This document shows positions 1 to 11,815 of a DNA stretch of 64,000 nt, piece by piece. Origin of the DNA: Steromphala cineraria (lineage: Eukaryota > Mollusca > Gastropoda > Trochida > Trochidae); NCBI GenBank assembly GCA_916613615.1, contig OU744721.1, positions 72,111,060 through 72,175,059 on the forward strand. Direction: 5' to 3'. Each line of letters begins with the position of its first letter. Position 1 is the first letter of the stretch. The notes under the pieces were generated by a model, which did no database searches, was not told the origin of the DNA, and was given only the letters and a program-made list of their open reading frames with translations. The translations under genes were made by a program, and so were the position numbers.

Positions 1-3000
1 AACTTGACAACATAAGGTTGATATTTTGACATATACTCTTGCGTGGCCTATAGGTTCCTCAAAGATATACTTTATTATTTTGATAACTTCTTTTTCATAA
101 AACATGTTAACGTTGGCAAAACAAAAATGTGGGCAATTATGGTATCAAGTAGAACTGTGACCTTTTGTTCACTCTAAACGGTGTAGTAAAAAATGCCAAA
201 AAAGGGTATCAGTATATTTAAAAGGTCTGTCGAATTAAGATAAGAAATAGACGTGATACTCCCCTGCGGTTTCGTTATTGAATCTCATCGTTCAAACTTC
301 TGACAGGTTTGACGCTTAGATAAAAAAACAACTGGAATAAAACCATTATCAATTTGAAGGAAAATTTCTTTATCTTCACTTCAACTTTTCTTTACGAGAA
401 ACCAACTTAATAATACATAAACTTTTCAGGCTTAAGACATTTCAATATGCGTCTTGATTAATTATTCCTCAATTGTCTATATATATATTCAAATGATTAA
501 ACAGTGTGAGGTTAATATAGACGATTGGTTCTTACATATATGTTTTTTATTGTAAAACTATCTTACTAGAAGGCCCATAATTCAACTCATCGATACTCAT
601 GTGTTTAAGTGTAGTATTTGCAGGCTCCCAAATCAAAACACTCTTATCACCAAAAATTAAAATAATTTAATATAAGGCAAAACAAAATTCACAAAAGAGT
701 CGTCACTTAATTGATTCTTCTCTGCACAAGAGAGATGATATAAGAATATCGTCTGTACTCATGACTCAAAAGTGAATTAAGATTGTGTTTCCATGATTAA
801 CTCAAATAGAACTATACCTAAAGATAAGCTGCTCATAACCAACGTGATCAGCATAAAATAAAACGAAACGAAATACAAATGGATATAAGGACACATGTAC
901 ATAGAGATTTGGTGTCAGCCTAATACATGTAACTAAAAGGTTTCAATCCAGTTTCTATTGTCAAGTTGACTGAATTTTTTCTTGTTAAGAGAAGTATTCG
1001 GTGTGGAGTAATTATTCCAATTATGCGAGAAATATTGTTTGTGTTCATAATCATCTTAGCGCTCAAAAGAAATTACGAAGAATGTTTAATCTAGCTTTTG
1101 ACGAACAATAATATACGGCTAAGTAGAATTTTAAGGTCTTTCAGACTATTTAAGTAAAATATTTATTCGCTTCGACATTCGTGTGCACAATTAGATTTCA
1201 CACATATCTGCATATGTCGTATCGACAACTCTTAATGTCGTCTCAACCAGATAATAACATCACACTGTGATTGTTAATAGTAAAGGCTACTGTAATGAGA
1301 TTTAGCAATTAAAGATAAAAAATCTATAAAGACATTAGTATATGTTGCTAAAGGCGACTTATACAAACAGAAAACAGAACAAGGGAAAATGAAATGGAAG
1401 CGAAGTTGTTGACAATGTTCTAAATTGATATTCTAAACTGATGAGAGATATTTCTAAAAGCAAAGAACACACGTGTTTCTCATTCTCCAACTATTAATCA
1501 AATTGTAAGGTAGATGGTATCAGTGTTATTCAAGTATTTCTTTACACGTGAAAGTAATGCATCTACACGTCATTGATTCAACATATCTTAATTCATCAAG
1601 TGGTATTTTAAAAGTAGGTGTATTTGTGAAAATGATGTGTTGTCTTATTAGGTTTTCAGTACTATTATACTTATAAACTCGATTAAAATCCTGCTAAGGG
1701 AATGGTAACTTTGTCTGTGAGTAGAGAACTGTTCTATGCGCAGTAAGGTTTGGGTGCAACGTTAGACTGAATTTCACCGCAGTACTTACGATGGTTCGCT
1801 TGTTCCAGCCGATGCTTGTAAGGTTTACGTTTGACATAAAACAATTATGCTATAGTTGTTACAGTTTATGAAAGTGTTACTATTGTAACTGTTTCCCTTT
1901 GCGAGGATACAGTTCTTTGAGAGGCATTTTAGAAGTAGGTTTGATGAAGCAGAACAATTTCTTATGGATAATAATTTTTTTTATTGCATGAAATGCGACG
2001 TTCCGGTGTAGGTACTAGCCAAGCAATTGAGAATGCATTTTCCAGTTCAAGTTCTATTCGCATAGCGTTTGTTAAATTTTTATTGTTTAATGAAGTTGGA
2101 TTATTTTTCCTGAATAAATTGATCAAATAATTTGGTTCGATATAAGACAAACCATACAGAGTTATGCACTGGCTTTGAATTTCAGGTTGTTAATGCTCAA
2201 ATAGTTGGCCACTTTTATCTCCCCGGATTGACGTTATAAATATTACAGTATGGATACTGTCAGAAAATATAAAGAGCATCATATATAAAAATTCATTATT
2301 AAAAACAGGAGTAACAATGACTAAACCCTTTTGAATGAGTTTCAATAATCGAGATATACACTCCATTGGTCGCATGTTTTGATAACCATTATCTAATGGA
2401 ACTAATTCAGAGATAATTTTTGTTTTGAAATAGCATGTCTGATTGGTGTTACAAGTAATAAATCGGGCAAGTTTATAGTTAATTTCAAATAAATACATTT
2501 AACAGAAAAAAATAAAATTACAACGTGCATTACATTCTTACAGCACTAGTGTTAATAATAATAAACATAAGATGTACCCATAGGGATCTCTTCATGGCGC
2601 CATCCTAGTGTCATCATTTCTTGTGGGACCTAAGCTTTGACGCTATGAACCCTTCTTTATTGGATCATAGAATCCATTAACATGCTGTTACAATCAAAGC
2701 AGTCAAGATATTTTTATCACACCAAACTTAAAAGTATAAAACAAACTTGATATGCCAAGTATTTCGTATTATATGGAAACTATTGCAATTAAGAAAAAAA
2801 GAAAGGGATGACTTATGATTTTTCTCAAGAACAGACTTCGGGTCTTTTCTCGAACAGAATTGATACTCAACTTTAAGCTTGATTGGTTGTATTTCGAACT
2901 TTTTTTTAACAAAACAGTCTGATAATATAAAATATCTCCAAACTATGTTTATATTCTTTGTGGAAAGCTAGGATATTGGACCAAATGACATAAAATGCTG

Positions 3001-3354
3001 AAATATTTAAAAAATACATTGCCTGTCAGCAATAGTTTTATTGGGTATTTAAAAAAATGAAATATAACATTTGTCTTGCATTAATAGAACAAGCAGTGTA
3101 TGTCAATTCATGGTTCCTTTAAAAACAATGACTTTTCATTTCGGAAAATTAATTCTGAAACAAACATGTCAGTTTAAGATCTTGGTTGATAAAATCCTTT
3201 TTTGCAACCAATGAATACATGCAATACTACCAAAATGGTGTCATTGATAAAAATACACCGGTTTTATGCTGTGAACAATTAAGATATTGAAATTGAAATT
3301 GTCCTGCAAGACAGGAAAATTGGTATTGCAAATTTCATAGTTGTAACATGTGAT
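1..3354. other. Left edge of the tandem array, no supported gene
   Basis: This stretch has no gene I can support. Around 190-330 it resembles 29,430-29,570 in unit C (shared words around TTATTGAATCT and CTGACAGG), so it looks like the right-hand part of a preceding array unit. A 102-codon minus-strand open frame at 2,190-2,498 contains a YQNM tyrosine motif, but it has no visible counterpart in the other units and may be chance in AT-rich DNA. Confidence 0.4.
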
Positions 3355-3470
3355 CTATAAATTTCTCTCGTCTAGAACCTCATAAACGGCAGCGTCAAAT
3401 CCACCATAAGATCTGTACTTAGGAGACAATGTCTTTGATGGAAAGCCTGGTTTACAGTTTGCCATAAACT
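3355..3470 (-). pseudogene. Cytoplasmic-tail-like exon with paired tyrosine motifs, copy A
   Basis: The minus-strand frame reads M-A-N-C-K-P-G-F-P-S-K-T-L-S, then a Tyr-rich part, then AAVYEVLDERNL and a TAG stop at 3,355. The frame is shared with the copies at 12,987, 21,699 and 32,119 with mainly substitutions, which supports an exon origin. In the related copies the middle reads YDDIGAVYEV, which has two tyrosines spaced like SH2-binding (ITAM/ITIM-like) sites; copy A keeps only the second motif. An AG at 3,471-3,472 could be the splice acceptor, but its polypyrimidine tract is weak. The link to a receptor tail is inference from composition and from the Ig-like fragment in the same unit. 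It is listed as a pseudogene because the unit is damaged elsewhere; this exon itself is open. Confidence 0.5.
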
Positions 3471-4070
3471 CTGGTTACTGGTTTTCAGTAGAGTTTTAAT
3501 GTAAGACGATCTTTGTATTTTGATGTTATTTTCATGTGCAGGAAAATCCTCTCTCCTTTCAGTGAAACAGAATCATATGTTTTAATTTGATCTCCAACTT
3601 GTCTCTTTCATTGTTGAACATTTTATCACATCTTTCTTTACAGTGATCGATGATTGTAAGTGGTATGATTCTTTGAATTAAAGTATGGCATATGGATAGA
3701 GAGCATTTGCTTATATTTGGCTTTATTTCGGTAAGTTAATCTTTTACAGCTTCTATTTGAGAGAACGACAGCATTCGAATAGGTGATGAACCGAGTGTAT
3801 CAAATAAACAACAACATTAAATGAGGTTGTCAAAAATTCAATATCAGTCGAAGCATACCAACATTGGATTTTGAAGAGTTGGTACCAGTTATCACATGAT
3901 AAATGATGTTAGTGATCACACAGCAAAGCAACTCTGAAACCCTGAAACTCTGTTGAAGGATTTTATAATAAAGTTGTTACATTAAAATAACACACAATCC
4001 ATAAAATAGGTACTCCACGGAATGCCTTTTTTGTTGTTTCAGGGTCATCAGTTGATCTTGCATTTATACA

Positions 4071-4579
4071 TTCACCATATATATGAAAATGAGAAACCTT
4101 CTTAGAAACCATAAAGCCAATAATAATATATTATTAATGCATTTTTATTTTGAATGAAATATCATAAACTTGAAAAATAAAACAAGCAAAGCAAAAGCAA
4201 GCAAAATCTGTACATCATCTGAAAGTTAATCATACCTCTTTTTGTGTAATAAACTTATTTTTGTAAAACATATTTCAAAGGGATGATTCAGATGTTCATG
4301 AATTGAAATATTCTTATGAAACGTGTACTTGTTTGCCACAATAAAAGTATCTCTACTATTAAACCCCTTATCCATAACGTCCTTGTTTTCTTTGTTATAA
4401 GAAGCATAAAATCAGTAAAACGCTTAGTAAAATTCAATTTTTTACCGAATCTCTTCAGTTTAGTAATTGAATAATACCAGTGGTTGACTGACATCTGTAC
4501 AGATAACTTGATAAACATGTACTGGAAACTAAATTACCAACATGAAGGTAATTGTCTGAGTGTATGATAAGATCAACTT
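4071..4579 (+). repeat. Left long direct repeat flanking the LINE fragment
   Basis: This 509-bp sequence recurs at 6,261-6,774 with about five substitutions and one 5-bp length difference, so the copies are roughly 99 percent identical. The repeats exactly bracket the LINE fragment, as a target-site duplication would. LINE duplications are usually under about 20 bp, so this length is unusual. The alternative is insertion between, or recombination across, two pre-existing tandem copies. Confidence 0.9.
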
Positions 4580-6260
4580 TTTTTATATTTTATTTTATTT
4601 TTTTATTTGTTCCCAATGGTAAGATCGTACAGACAAATATGATGTATCGTCATGATATAATGTTAAGTTACAATAAAGAAAGATATACAAAATGGTATAA
4701 CATAATATAACTGTAGTATAAAAATCATGAGCATGGAGCTATGGAGGATGTTATTTATCAAATTTGTTCACTAGAGTTTGCCATTTGTTGTTGAATTTAT
4801 ACATTTCATCATTTCTTTTGAAAATAAATTTTTCAACATGGTAAATGTCCTTTAAAATATTCAAATAGTTGCTAAAATTTAATAGCAAATTCTTAATATT
4901 ACGTAAATGTATATATTTCTTTGCCGTTAAAACAATTTGATTGATCAAAATATTATTATCAAAAGTAACAAACCAGATTGAATATTTTGAAAAAGTTATT
5001 TTATGATGTAAATTATCATTTGACCATAGCTCCAGATCATTCCAAAATTGTTTTGTTACACAACATTCCCAATAAACATGACAGAGGCTTTCAAATTCAA
5101 CATTACAAAAACTACAAATATCGTTATCAGCCAGCTTCATTCTTAACAATTCTCTTTTAGTGTAAACAACTCTTTGCAGGAATCTATATTGAAAATCTAT
5201 CAGTTTCACATCTTTCAATCTATATCTATAAGAACTGAAAATATGTTCCCATTCGAATTGACAATCATCAAAAATAGATTCCCACTTTTTGCAAATTTCA
5301 ATGTTTTCATCATTGTTAATCAACCTATTATAAAAGATTTTTGAACCTTTTGTACATTTCATAATATTTTTTTGGTAAATACTAGTGTATAAATTATAAA
5401 TCGGAATGTTTCTTGTACAATTTATAACATCCTTCCAACAATTGGGGATAATATGAAGTAAATAATGATAGTCCAATATTGTCCCACTAATCTTATATTT
5501 TGATTGGAATTTCTCAAATGTCATGATTCCACTTTCATCACATAAGTCTTTTATTATCAAAATATTATTTTTTGCCCAATTTCTAATAATATGGGAAGAG
5601 TTTTTATAATTATGATTAAGCCATAACGGCTCTGCAAGAATATCATCAATATTATCCCGATCAGCACTGAATTTTCTGCAATAACTATTCCATGCTTTCA
5701 TAACATCTTTCCAAAATGGGTTTTCAAAACTAAATATTTTATCAATGTTTGCCCCATAATGAAAAATATCATGATATGGTAATTACCGGGGTTACTATTT
5801 GATGATCTTTTAACATAGAGTCTTAGACAAGATAATTTTAAAGCTTCAATGCATGTTTTTATATCCACCATATCCAAACCCCCTTTTGTCTTTAATCTTT
5901 TAAGAGTACTTCTTTTTATCTTGTCCTTTTTATCATTCCAAATAAACTTAAAAAAGGATTGTTCAAGAGTTTTGATAAAGTCATCTGGGGGATTAGGTAA
6001 TGAACTGAAAATATGTACAAGTTTAGAAAGGGCTAGGGTCTTGATGACAGTGATCTTTCCAATCAAAGTTAGATTTCTTTTTCTCCATACTGCTAATAAT
6101 CTATTTATTTCTTCTAGTCTCTTTCTTGTGTTGATTACCCATAAATCCTCAAGAGTTGGAGTAAATTTAATTCCTAGAACCTCAAATTCTCCATTATACC
6201 ATTCAATTTGCAAATCAGAACATAAGGTGTATACATTGCCTGCCATTGAGCCAATCCAAA
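4580..6260 (-). mobile_element. 5'-truncated L1/Tx1-type LINE fragment
   Basis: This is a non-LTR retrotransposon in minus orientation. At its 3' end (low coordinates, 4,580-4,612) the minus strand is A-rich, as expected of a retrotransposed tail. The coding remnant covers only sequence downstream of the reverse transcriptase active site, so about the last 500 codons survive. The 5' end is cut abruptly at 6,260, where the flanking repeat begins, as in incomplete target-primed reverse transcription. A single frameshift separates two otherwise open halves, indicating limited decay. Confidence 0.85.
4751..6255 (-). pseudogene. LINE ORF2 C-terminal part, frameshifted
   Basis: Two adjacent minus-strand open frames (about 6,255-5,698 and 5,770-4,751) form one protein tail. 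The first half shows the conserved post-RT region of L1/Tx1-like LINEs: FEVLGIKF, WRKRNLTLIGKI, a Leu/Pro segment with LPNPP, then FFKFIWNDK and a GGLDM motif. The second half carries a cysteine/histidine knuckle (ICSFCNVEFESLCHVYWEC) typical of the zf-RVT region. A frameshift near 5,770-5,780 splits the frame; the second frame continues upstream of its first Met with residues such as NPFWKDV. The RT catalytic motif and the endonuclease are absent, so the fragment cannot mobilise itself. Confidence 0.85.
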
Positions 6261-6774
6261 TTCACCATATATATGAAAATGAGAAACCTTCTTAGAAACC
6301 ATAAAGCCAATAATAATATATTATTAATGCATTTTTATTTTGAATGAAATATCATAAACTTGAAAAATAAAACAAGCAAAGCAAAAGCAAGCAAAATCTG
6401 TACATCATCTGAAAGTTAATCATACCTCTTTTCGTGTAATAAACTTATTTTTGTAAAACATATTTCAAAGGGATGATTCAGATGTTCATGAATTGAAATA
6501 TTCTTATGAAACGTGTACTTGTTTGCCACAATAAAAATATCTCTACTATTAAACCCCTTATCCATAACGTCCTTGTTTTCTTTGTTATAAGAAGCATAAA
6601 ATCAGTAAAACGCTTAGTAAATTTCAATGCAATTTTTTACCGATTCTTTTCAGTTTAGTAATTGAATAATACCAGTGGTTGACTGACATCTGTACAGATA
6701 ACTTGATAAACATGTACTGGAAACTAAATTACCAACATGAAGGTAATTGTCTGAGTGTATGATAAGATCAACTT
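6261..6774 (+). repeat. Right long direct repeat flanking the LINE fragment
   Basis: This is the second copy (514 bp) of the sequence at 4,071-4,579. The copies start together at TTCACCATAT and end together at GATCAACTT, immediately beyond which they differ. The extra 5 bp lie near 6,628. Confidence 0.9.
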
Positions 6775-7429
6775 AAAAAGACGTTTCTCTCGAAGATAAA
6801 GTTATTGGATCAACTGATATGCTTCAAAGAAAACATAATGCATTATTGCTTCAATTGATATAATATTTGAGTTTTACAACTCTATCCCTGCCATAGAGTA
6901 TAATTGAATACTGTAATACCGACCATTTCTTCCGCTGCCTTCATTTTTGCAATTACAATATGACCTTTATAATGAATTAATTATCGTTGCAAAGAAAGAA
7001 TTCTCAATTTTTTGACGGGAGGGTGGATTTTGCCACCTTGATGCATTTTGCTATTATATATGAAATCCTTACATGGATGTTTTCTCGTGTGGACGCTGAC
7101 TTCCTGTTGTAGGCTCGTAGAAATACATGTGTTTGTTCCAAACTAGTTTGATATACTTTTAAATGCAATTATAAATATTAGAAATTTCCATGCTAACAAA
7201 AAAACTGAACCATGGTCCGAATTTATATACAAAATATTGAAAGATAGTTATTGAATTTGATTATGGAATGAATTTACTTTTCATTTATCTAATTATCTTT
7301 ATATCATAGTTAAGGCGTGATAAACATAAAATGATTTAATTTGAACCAATGAACGAAGAGCACATTCACATTTATGTAAGACTATATTCTACTCTCTGGA
7401 GAGTCATCAAGTTTAAAAGATTCCCAAAG

Positions 7430-7779
7430 GTGAACAAGATCAATCCCATTGTCTACCTTGAAGAGTTTCAAGGCTGACTACTTCATGTTAAAAATTCGAA
7501 TTGATTGACCTTTGTGTTCTGAACCAGTTACATCAGCATTCGAGGGCAATATAACATACCAGCATAGCTGTGAAATCCAAAATCGATGACTTCACTTATT
7601 TGATGTCTGCTTTGCTCTACCACAAATCGCAACTAGCAGTCTCTGTCGAGAAGTTCGGTAATGTGCGAGTGGTAATGTTATAGAAACCCATTTAATCTTA
7701 TCGCGTTTGATCCACCAGACTGGAACAATAAAGGAACAGCAGCATGAAACTACAGTACCCTTGGTAGCATTTAAGGAGT
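7430..7779 (-). pseudogene. Ig-like domain fragment, copy A
   Basis: On the minus strand, 7,779 downwards reads GTVVSCCCSFIVPVWWIKRD. This fits strand B (Cys) and strand C (Trp) of an immunoglobulin-like domain. After a shift of frame, ISEVIDFGFHSYAGMLYC follows, with the (D)AGxYxC-like strand F near 7,546. A segment at about 7,525-7,459 ends in SLETLQ before a GT. The same blocks in the same order occur in units B and C. In B and C the strand B part is preceded by a CTTAG acceptor, but in copy A it reads CTTAC, so splicing here is probably lost. Copy A keeps the second Trp that is a stop in B and C. The Ig assignment rests on motif spacing only. Confidence 0.45.
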
Positions 7780-8374
7780 GTAAGATCAACACAACAGGAG
7801 TTAACGTATGTATAGGATAGGGAAGATAGATAACTATAAACAAAAAACAAAAACCTTGAACATATATAAGCATATATCCATAGATATCCAATGGCAGTGT
7901 TAATGTCCCGACACTAGATTCGATATACATGAATAAATACTCTCATCAGGTATATAGGGTGAAAAGCTGGATTTAAACTTTGCCACATTTATTGTGTTAT
8001 CATCTGCTTTCTAGTTTTGAAAGCAGTTGGGAAAGTTTCAAATGTTTGGACTGTTCTATTTAATTAGATAATTGAATTATTCTGAATCTTAAACCGAGGT
8101 TCATTATGGTTCCACGTTTTCCTGTGTTGTCACTTTCTCCAGTCAAAATATGATTATCATGAAACCAGAAAATAGGGTATTTTTTTTAATCGTCTTTGGT
8201 TTATGTAGTTTCCTTATTTACTGATTTAAGTTTCGATGAAGAGGAATTAACAATTTGTTTATACATTACCTTCTATCTATTCTGAGTTGACGTATCTGAA
8301 ATATAACAACGACTGCATTGAATGAAATGTCTTAAACTTAAAACAGAACAAGGATTTGCTTATCCATACATGTA

Positions 8375-8505
8375 CAGTGGAACACGGATATAACGAACTC
8401 CAAGGGACCAAAGAATTTATTTCGCTGTATCCGGTGTTCGCTTCTCCCTTTTGGCCGCCATGAAAAGAGCTATTGACGGGACTTCGCTATATCCGTGTTC
8501 TCCTG
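8375..8505. mobile_element. 131-bp TA-flanked MITE
   Basis: Terminal inverted repeats of about 26 bp (CAGTGGAACACGGATATAAC at the left; the complement at the right begins CAGGAGAACACGGATATAGC) bound the element. TA dinucleotides flank it at 8,373-8,374 and 8,506-8,507. The matching place in unit B (about 17,219-17,236) reads ATACATCTATATGAATAT without the insert, giving an empty site. TA duplication suggests a Tc1/mariner-type nonautonomous element. Confidence 0.75.
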
Positions 8506-8532
8506 TATATGAATATATAGAGAACCCACCCA

Positions 8533-8628
8533 TGTGTCTTCTGATATCAAATATATCAACACAAGTTGATAAAAGTAACAAATTTTTACTTTTATCAACG
8601 AGTGTTGATATATTTGATATCAGAAGAC
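8533..8628. repeat. Long inverted repeat (hairpin)
   Basis: The left arm starts TGTGTCTTCTGATATCAAAT and the right arm is its complement, ending in ATATCAGAAGACAC. A short loop around CAAATTTT separates them. Only one arm of this hairpin is present in the related elements at 14.5 and 23.2 kb. Confidence 0.9.
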
Positions 8629-8732
8629 ACGAGGGTGAGATTCTATTTATCATCCAAAATCATTTTTCATCACATTAGCATGAAACATGTACATCTTTGA
8701 ACACTGCATAGCCCTTCAACTCCTAAACCAGT

Positions 8733-8820
8733 GATGTCATAGCATTGTGACGTCGTTGTGTTTGTGACGTCATAGCATTGTGACGTCATTACTAATGATG
8801 TAAAACGTTTGTGATGTCAT
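8733..8820 (+). repeat. Irregular tandem repeat rich in TGACGTCA
   Basis: GTGACGTCATAGCATT and variants recur. Two exact TGACGTCA palindromes (about 8,765-8,772 and 8,781-8,788) match the consensus CRE/ATF binding site. Whether they bind anything is not shown; they lie inside a mobile element. Confidence 0.75.
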
Positions 8821-9417
8821 GAATTTTCTGATTACAGGGCATTGTTCAAAATCTACTGTCAAAGCGATATCTCCTAGGAGATATCGCTTGATCTTTCACA
8901 AGCGATATCTCCTGTGGAAAACAGTTTTGGATGATAAAGTCGTATATTTTATATGCTACTTGCAACCAGCTAAAAGATCGCTTTCTCATCTGTACGTATC
9001 TAACAAAACATGCCATGCGCCGATAACCTTACCATCAGCTCTCCCCATATAACATCATTATATTGATATATGTTTGAATATTTGTTGGCTGTGTTTGAAT
9101 AAAATACACTGATTTTGGAACCTAATCACATTTCAATAACTTGTAGTGTCAGTGTTGATGTACCGTTAATCAATCTCTAAAGAAGTAAGTATTCTTGTGA
9201 ATTGATTTTGACAAGGTTTCCTGATATTGCTGTAATCAAATAAAATGGTTGAAGCTTATGATATCGCTACGAAAGTTAGCATACAACAAGTCTAAATATT
9301 GCGAATATGACACAAGTGTGATGCTAATTGGATCCATTTCAGCGAGGTGCTGCATTTCAGGAAATTGTCAGTGGAAAAGGAATGGGTTTTCTAAAATGAT
9401 AAATATTTCTTCTCCCA

Positions 9418-9780
9418 GGTACTTTTCACTACCCATAACCTAGACATCCCAATATCCAGACTATATGTAGTCATATCTTACACTCCTCATAGTGGGTAAG
9501 AGTGCATGTACAAATTGGAAATCAAATGGATGAATAGCTTGTTCTGCTATAGGTCGGGCAAATTCTGATATTGGAAATAACTATGTTCAAACCATGGATT
9601 TTTTAAAATTTGAATATCAACGAAATTCATTGTAATTTAGAACTGCACCCATCCCAATAGGATAGAAGGCATGTGAACATTTGAAAACAATTTGATGAAT
9701 AGCTTTTCCGTAATAGGTGGGAAAAAATTACCTCGGACAGACGGTGGGACGGAATGGTATTACCATATAAATTTTATATT
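9418..9780. other. Extra sequence specific to unit A
   Basis: At this point units B and C run straight through, while A carries about 0.36 kb of different sequence. It contains two loosely repeated phrases (GATGAATAGCTT followed by ATAGGTCGG or ATAGGTGGG) and ends in a GACAGACGGTGGGACGG-like tract. This could be an old inserted repeat, but no clear terminal repeats were seen. Confidence 0.35.
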
Positions 9781-10835
9781 CAAAACACTCTTTTATGCTT
9801 AAAACATTATCACAGATTTGTGGCACTAATTTAAGGTAAACATTCATTAATATCCTAAATGTCCTATAAATACCGAACCACTCACCATTCACATAACTAC
9901 ATTTGCTAGTGGTAATCTGTTAGCTTACATTTTGAATAACGAATATTGAGTGAGACCGTTGATACAACTACAGCACATAACTGAAAATAATTATTGGACC
10001 AAGTATAAGGGGAATTACAAAAATTGAAATCCTTAGAATTTCCAACTGAGCAACTTGTGTATTTGTTGATTACATTACCTTTCAAGAAACAGCGACATGC
10101 ACCTGTGGTCTTGCGGTTTTCATTTTTTAAAAGGAATTTAAATAATGAATTATCTTAATTTAAGATTGCAATGCTTCAAAATGGAGAAATAAATAAATCA
10201 TCACTTGTTATTAGAATTTTCAATTTCCTTTTCTAAACTACTCTCCACAAATTGAATAAATATTGTCGGTATGACTCAAACCTAATAAGTGGAATGAATA
10301 TCATGACTTATCAAAATTAAATAGGTGATTAATATTAAAATGAATCTAGCAATGATTCCATATTATTGTAGCTCATAAAGTAAATTATCCACAAGGATAT
10401 GAAAGTGTTGTTTAAGATCGTTGTTTTAATATTTTTTACATTTTAACGTCATCCTTGCAAATAATTTTGCACCTCTCTGATCCATGTGTTCCATTTCACA
10501 GTAACAATCTTTTTAAAAAAATATAATTTATCTTCTTCATAAAGTACGTCTATGTGTTTAAACCAGTCATATGTTTCCACAAATGTTTTGATATTTTAGA
10601 GATTTGGAGATCGATCAAAACACTTTCCATGCACTAACACCATCAGCCACAAAATCATCTTGTTTCAGAGCTAGAGGGCTCTCCTGTGCAAGTATTGATA
10701 ACAGGAACACACTACAAGTGCACGGTGAACAAGTAAATGTCTTTCAGTTGTTTGGAAGGAGGCGGTAAAGAGCTTTCATTCATGATTTGCCATCTCCCGA
10801 ACTTCAGCCTAAGTATTTACAATGACTCGTTTGTT

Positions 10836-11815
10836 ATGGATTAAGTGCCATTCATTTTGTGTGAGATTATAAGGTAGCATTAACGCTTGCTACATCAAGT
10901 CTAAGTTCATTTAGCGAGCAATAGTGTTGTAACCCTGTTTTGAACAGGAAGTTATCGCCTGTCTCGTCTGAAGGAAATTATTAGTCAACTGATCCTAATG
11001 GAGATCATCCCAAATCAGATAGTTGATCCTGGTTTATGGATTAAGTGCCATACATTTTGTGTGAGATTATAAGGTAGCATTCACGCTTGCTACATCAAGT
11101 TTAATTTCATTTAGCGAGCACGATTGTTGTAGGAAAGCGTTTTGCTTGTGAATCTTCACAATGGTATGCTGCAAATATACATTACATGGTTATAAATATT
11201 TAGTTTCTAAAGCCAAAATTCAACAGTCCGTCATTTAATTGTCAAAAGTACGTAAAAATTAAGAAACATAGATTTGTTTAGTGATCGGTGTCTTTGTAAA
11301 CTAAATCAGTATGCAATTCATGGATATTGTCATTAGGGAAATGTCCAGACACCATCCTTAGAGATCATTTGAAGGTATTTAGAATGTTAAGAAAAACACC
11401 AAAGAATACATTGATCAAAAGATTAAGTTTATTATCACACTTAAATTTAAACTTGTCTTTGCAAATGTTTGCCTTCAAATAAAATCTCTAGATATTGAAT
11501 TAGATTTTACACGTAAAAAGTTAAAAAGAGGAACTATTTTCACATCTCTAATCATTTTTAAGGTTTTCTTCATACAACAAAATTGACAGTCTAAATTGAC
11601 CAAGATGTACCAGAAAAAGACATAACAATGATTTCACATCTAAATTATTTCACTCGTACCATTGTAAGGATCTGTTGATGCATAGTTCTAGTATTCTTCT
11701 ACATTGGCCCTGTTTTGAACAGCAAGTTATCGCCTGTCTCGTCTGAAGGAAATTATTAGTCAACTGATCCTAATGGAGATCATCCCACATTAGATAGTTG
11801 ATCCTGGTTTGTCAC
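10836..11815 (+). repeat. Local duplication with an intervening 0.58 kb
   Basis: Two blocks are repeated inside unit A. Block 1 (GGATTAAGTGCCATTCATTT onward) is at about 10,838-10,930 and 11,036-11,128. Block 2 (CCCTGTTTTGAACAG onward) is at about 10,933-11,033 and 11,707-11,815. In the first set the blocks are adjacent, as in units B and C; in the second they are separated by about 578 bp of unique sequence lacking GT-AG ends on either strand. It is a duplication in which one copy gained or kept the middle segment. Confidence 0.7.

Larger units (their letters stand above)
8513..8940 (+). mobile_element. Modular fold-back element, long form
   Basis: This is a second insertion directly beside the MITE, absent from the equivalent position in units B and C. 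It begins ATAGAGAACCCACCC and ends near TTTTGGATGATAAA. It contains a near-perfect 45-bp-arm hairpin (8,533-8,628), a run of TGACGTCA-type repeats (8,733-8,820) and a palindrome of AGCGATATCTCC arms (8,864-8,890). The short elements in units B and C share both ends in the opposite orientation. Overlapping open frames on both strands here are a by-product of the hairpin symmetry. Confidence 0.65.

Noticed and set aside
2190..2498. 102-codon minus-strand frame with a YQNM motif
   Set aside because: There are no copies in other units, no domain and no splice context; chance is likely in AT-rich DNA.
8417..8678. Overlapping open frames on both strands with similar peptide strings
   Set aside because: They are produced by the MITE and the hairpin symmetry, not by a gene.
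11129..11706. Middle segment considered as an intron lost from a retrocopy
   Set aside because: Neither strand has GT-AG ends at the block junctions.
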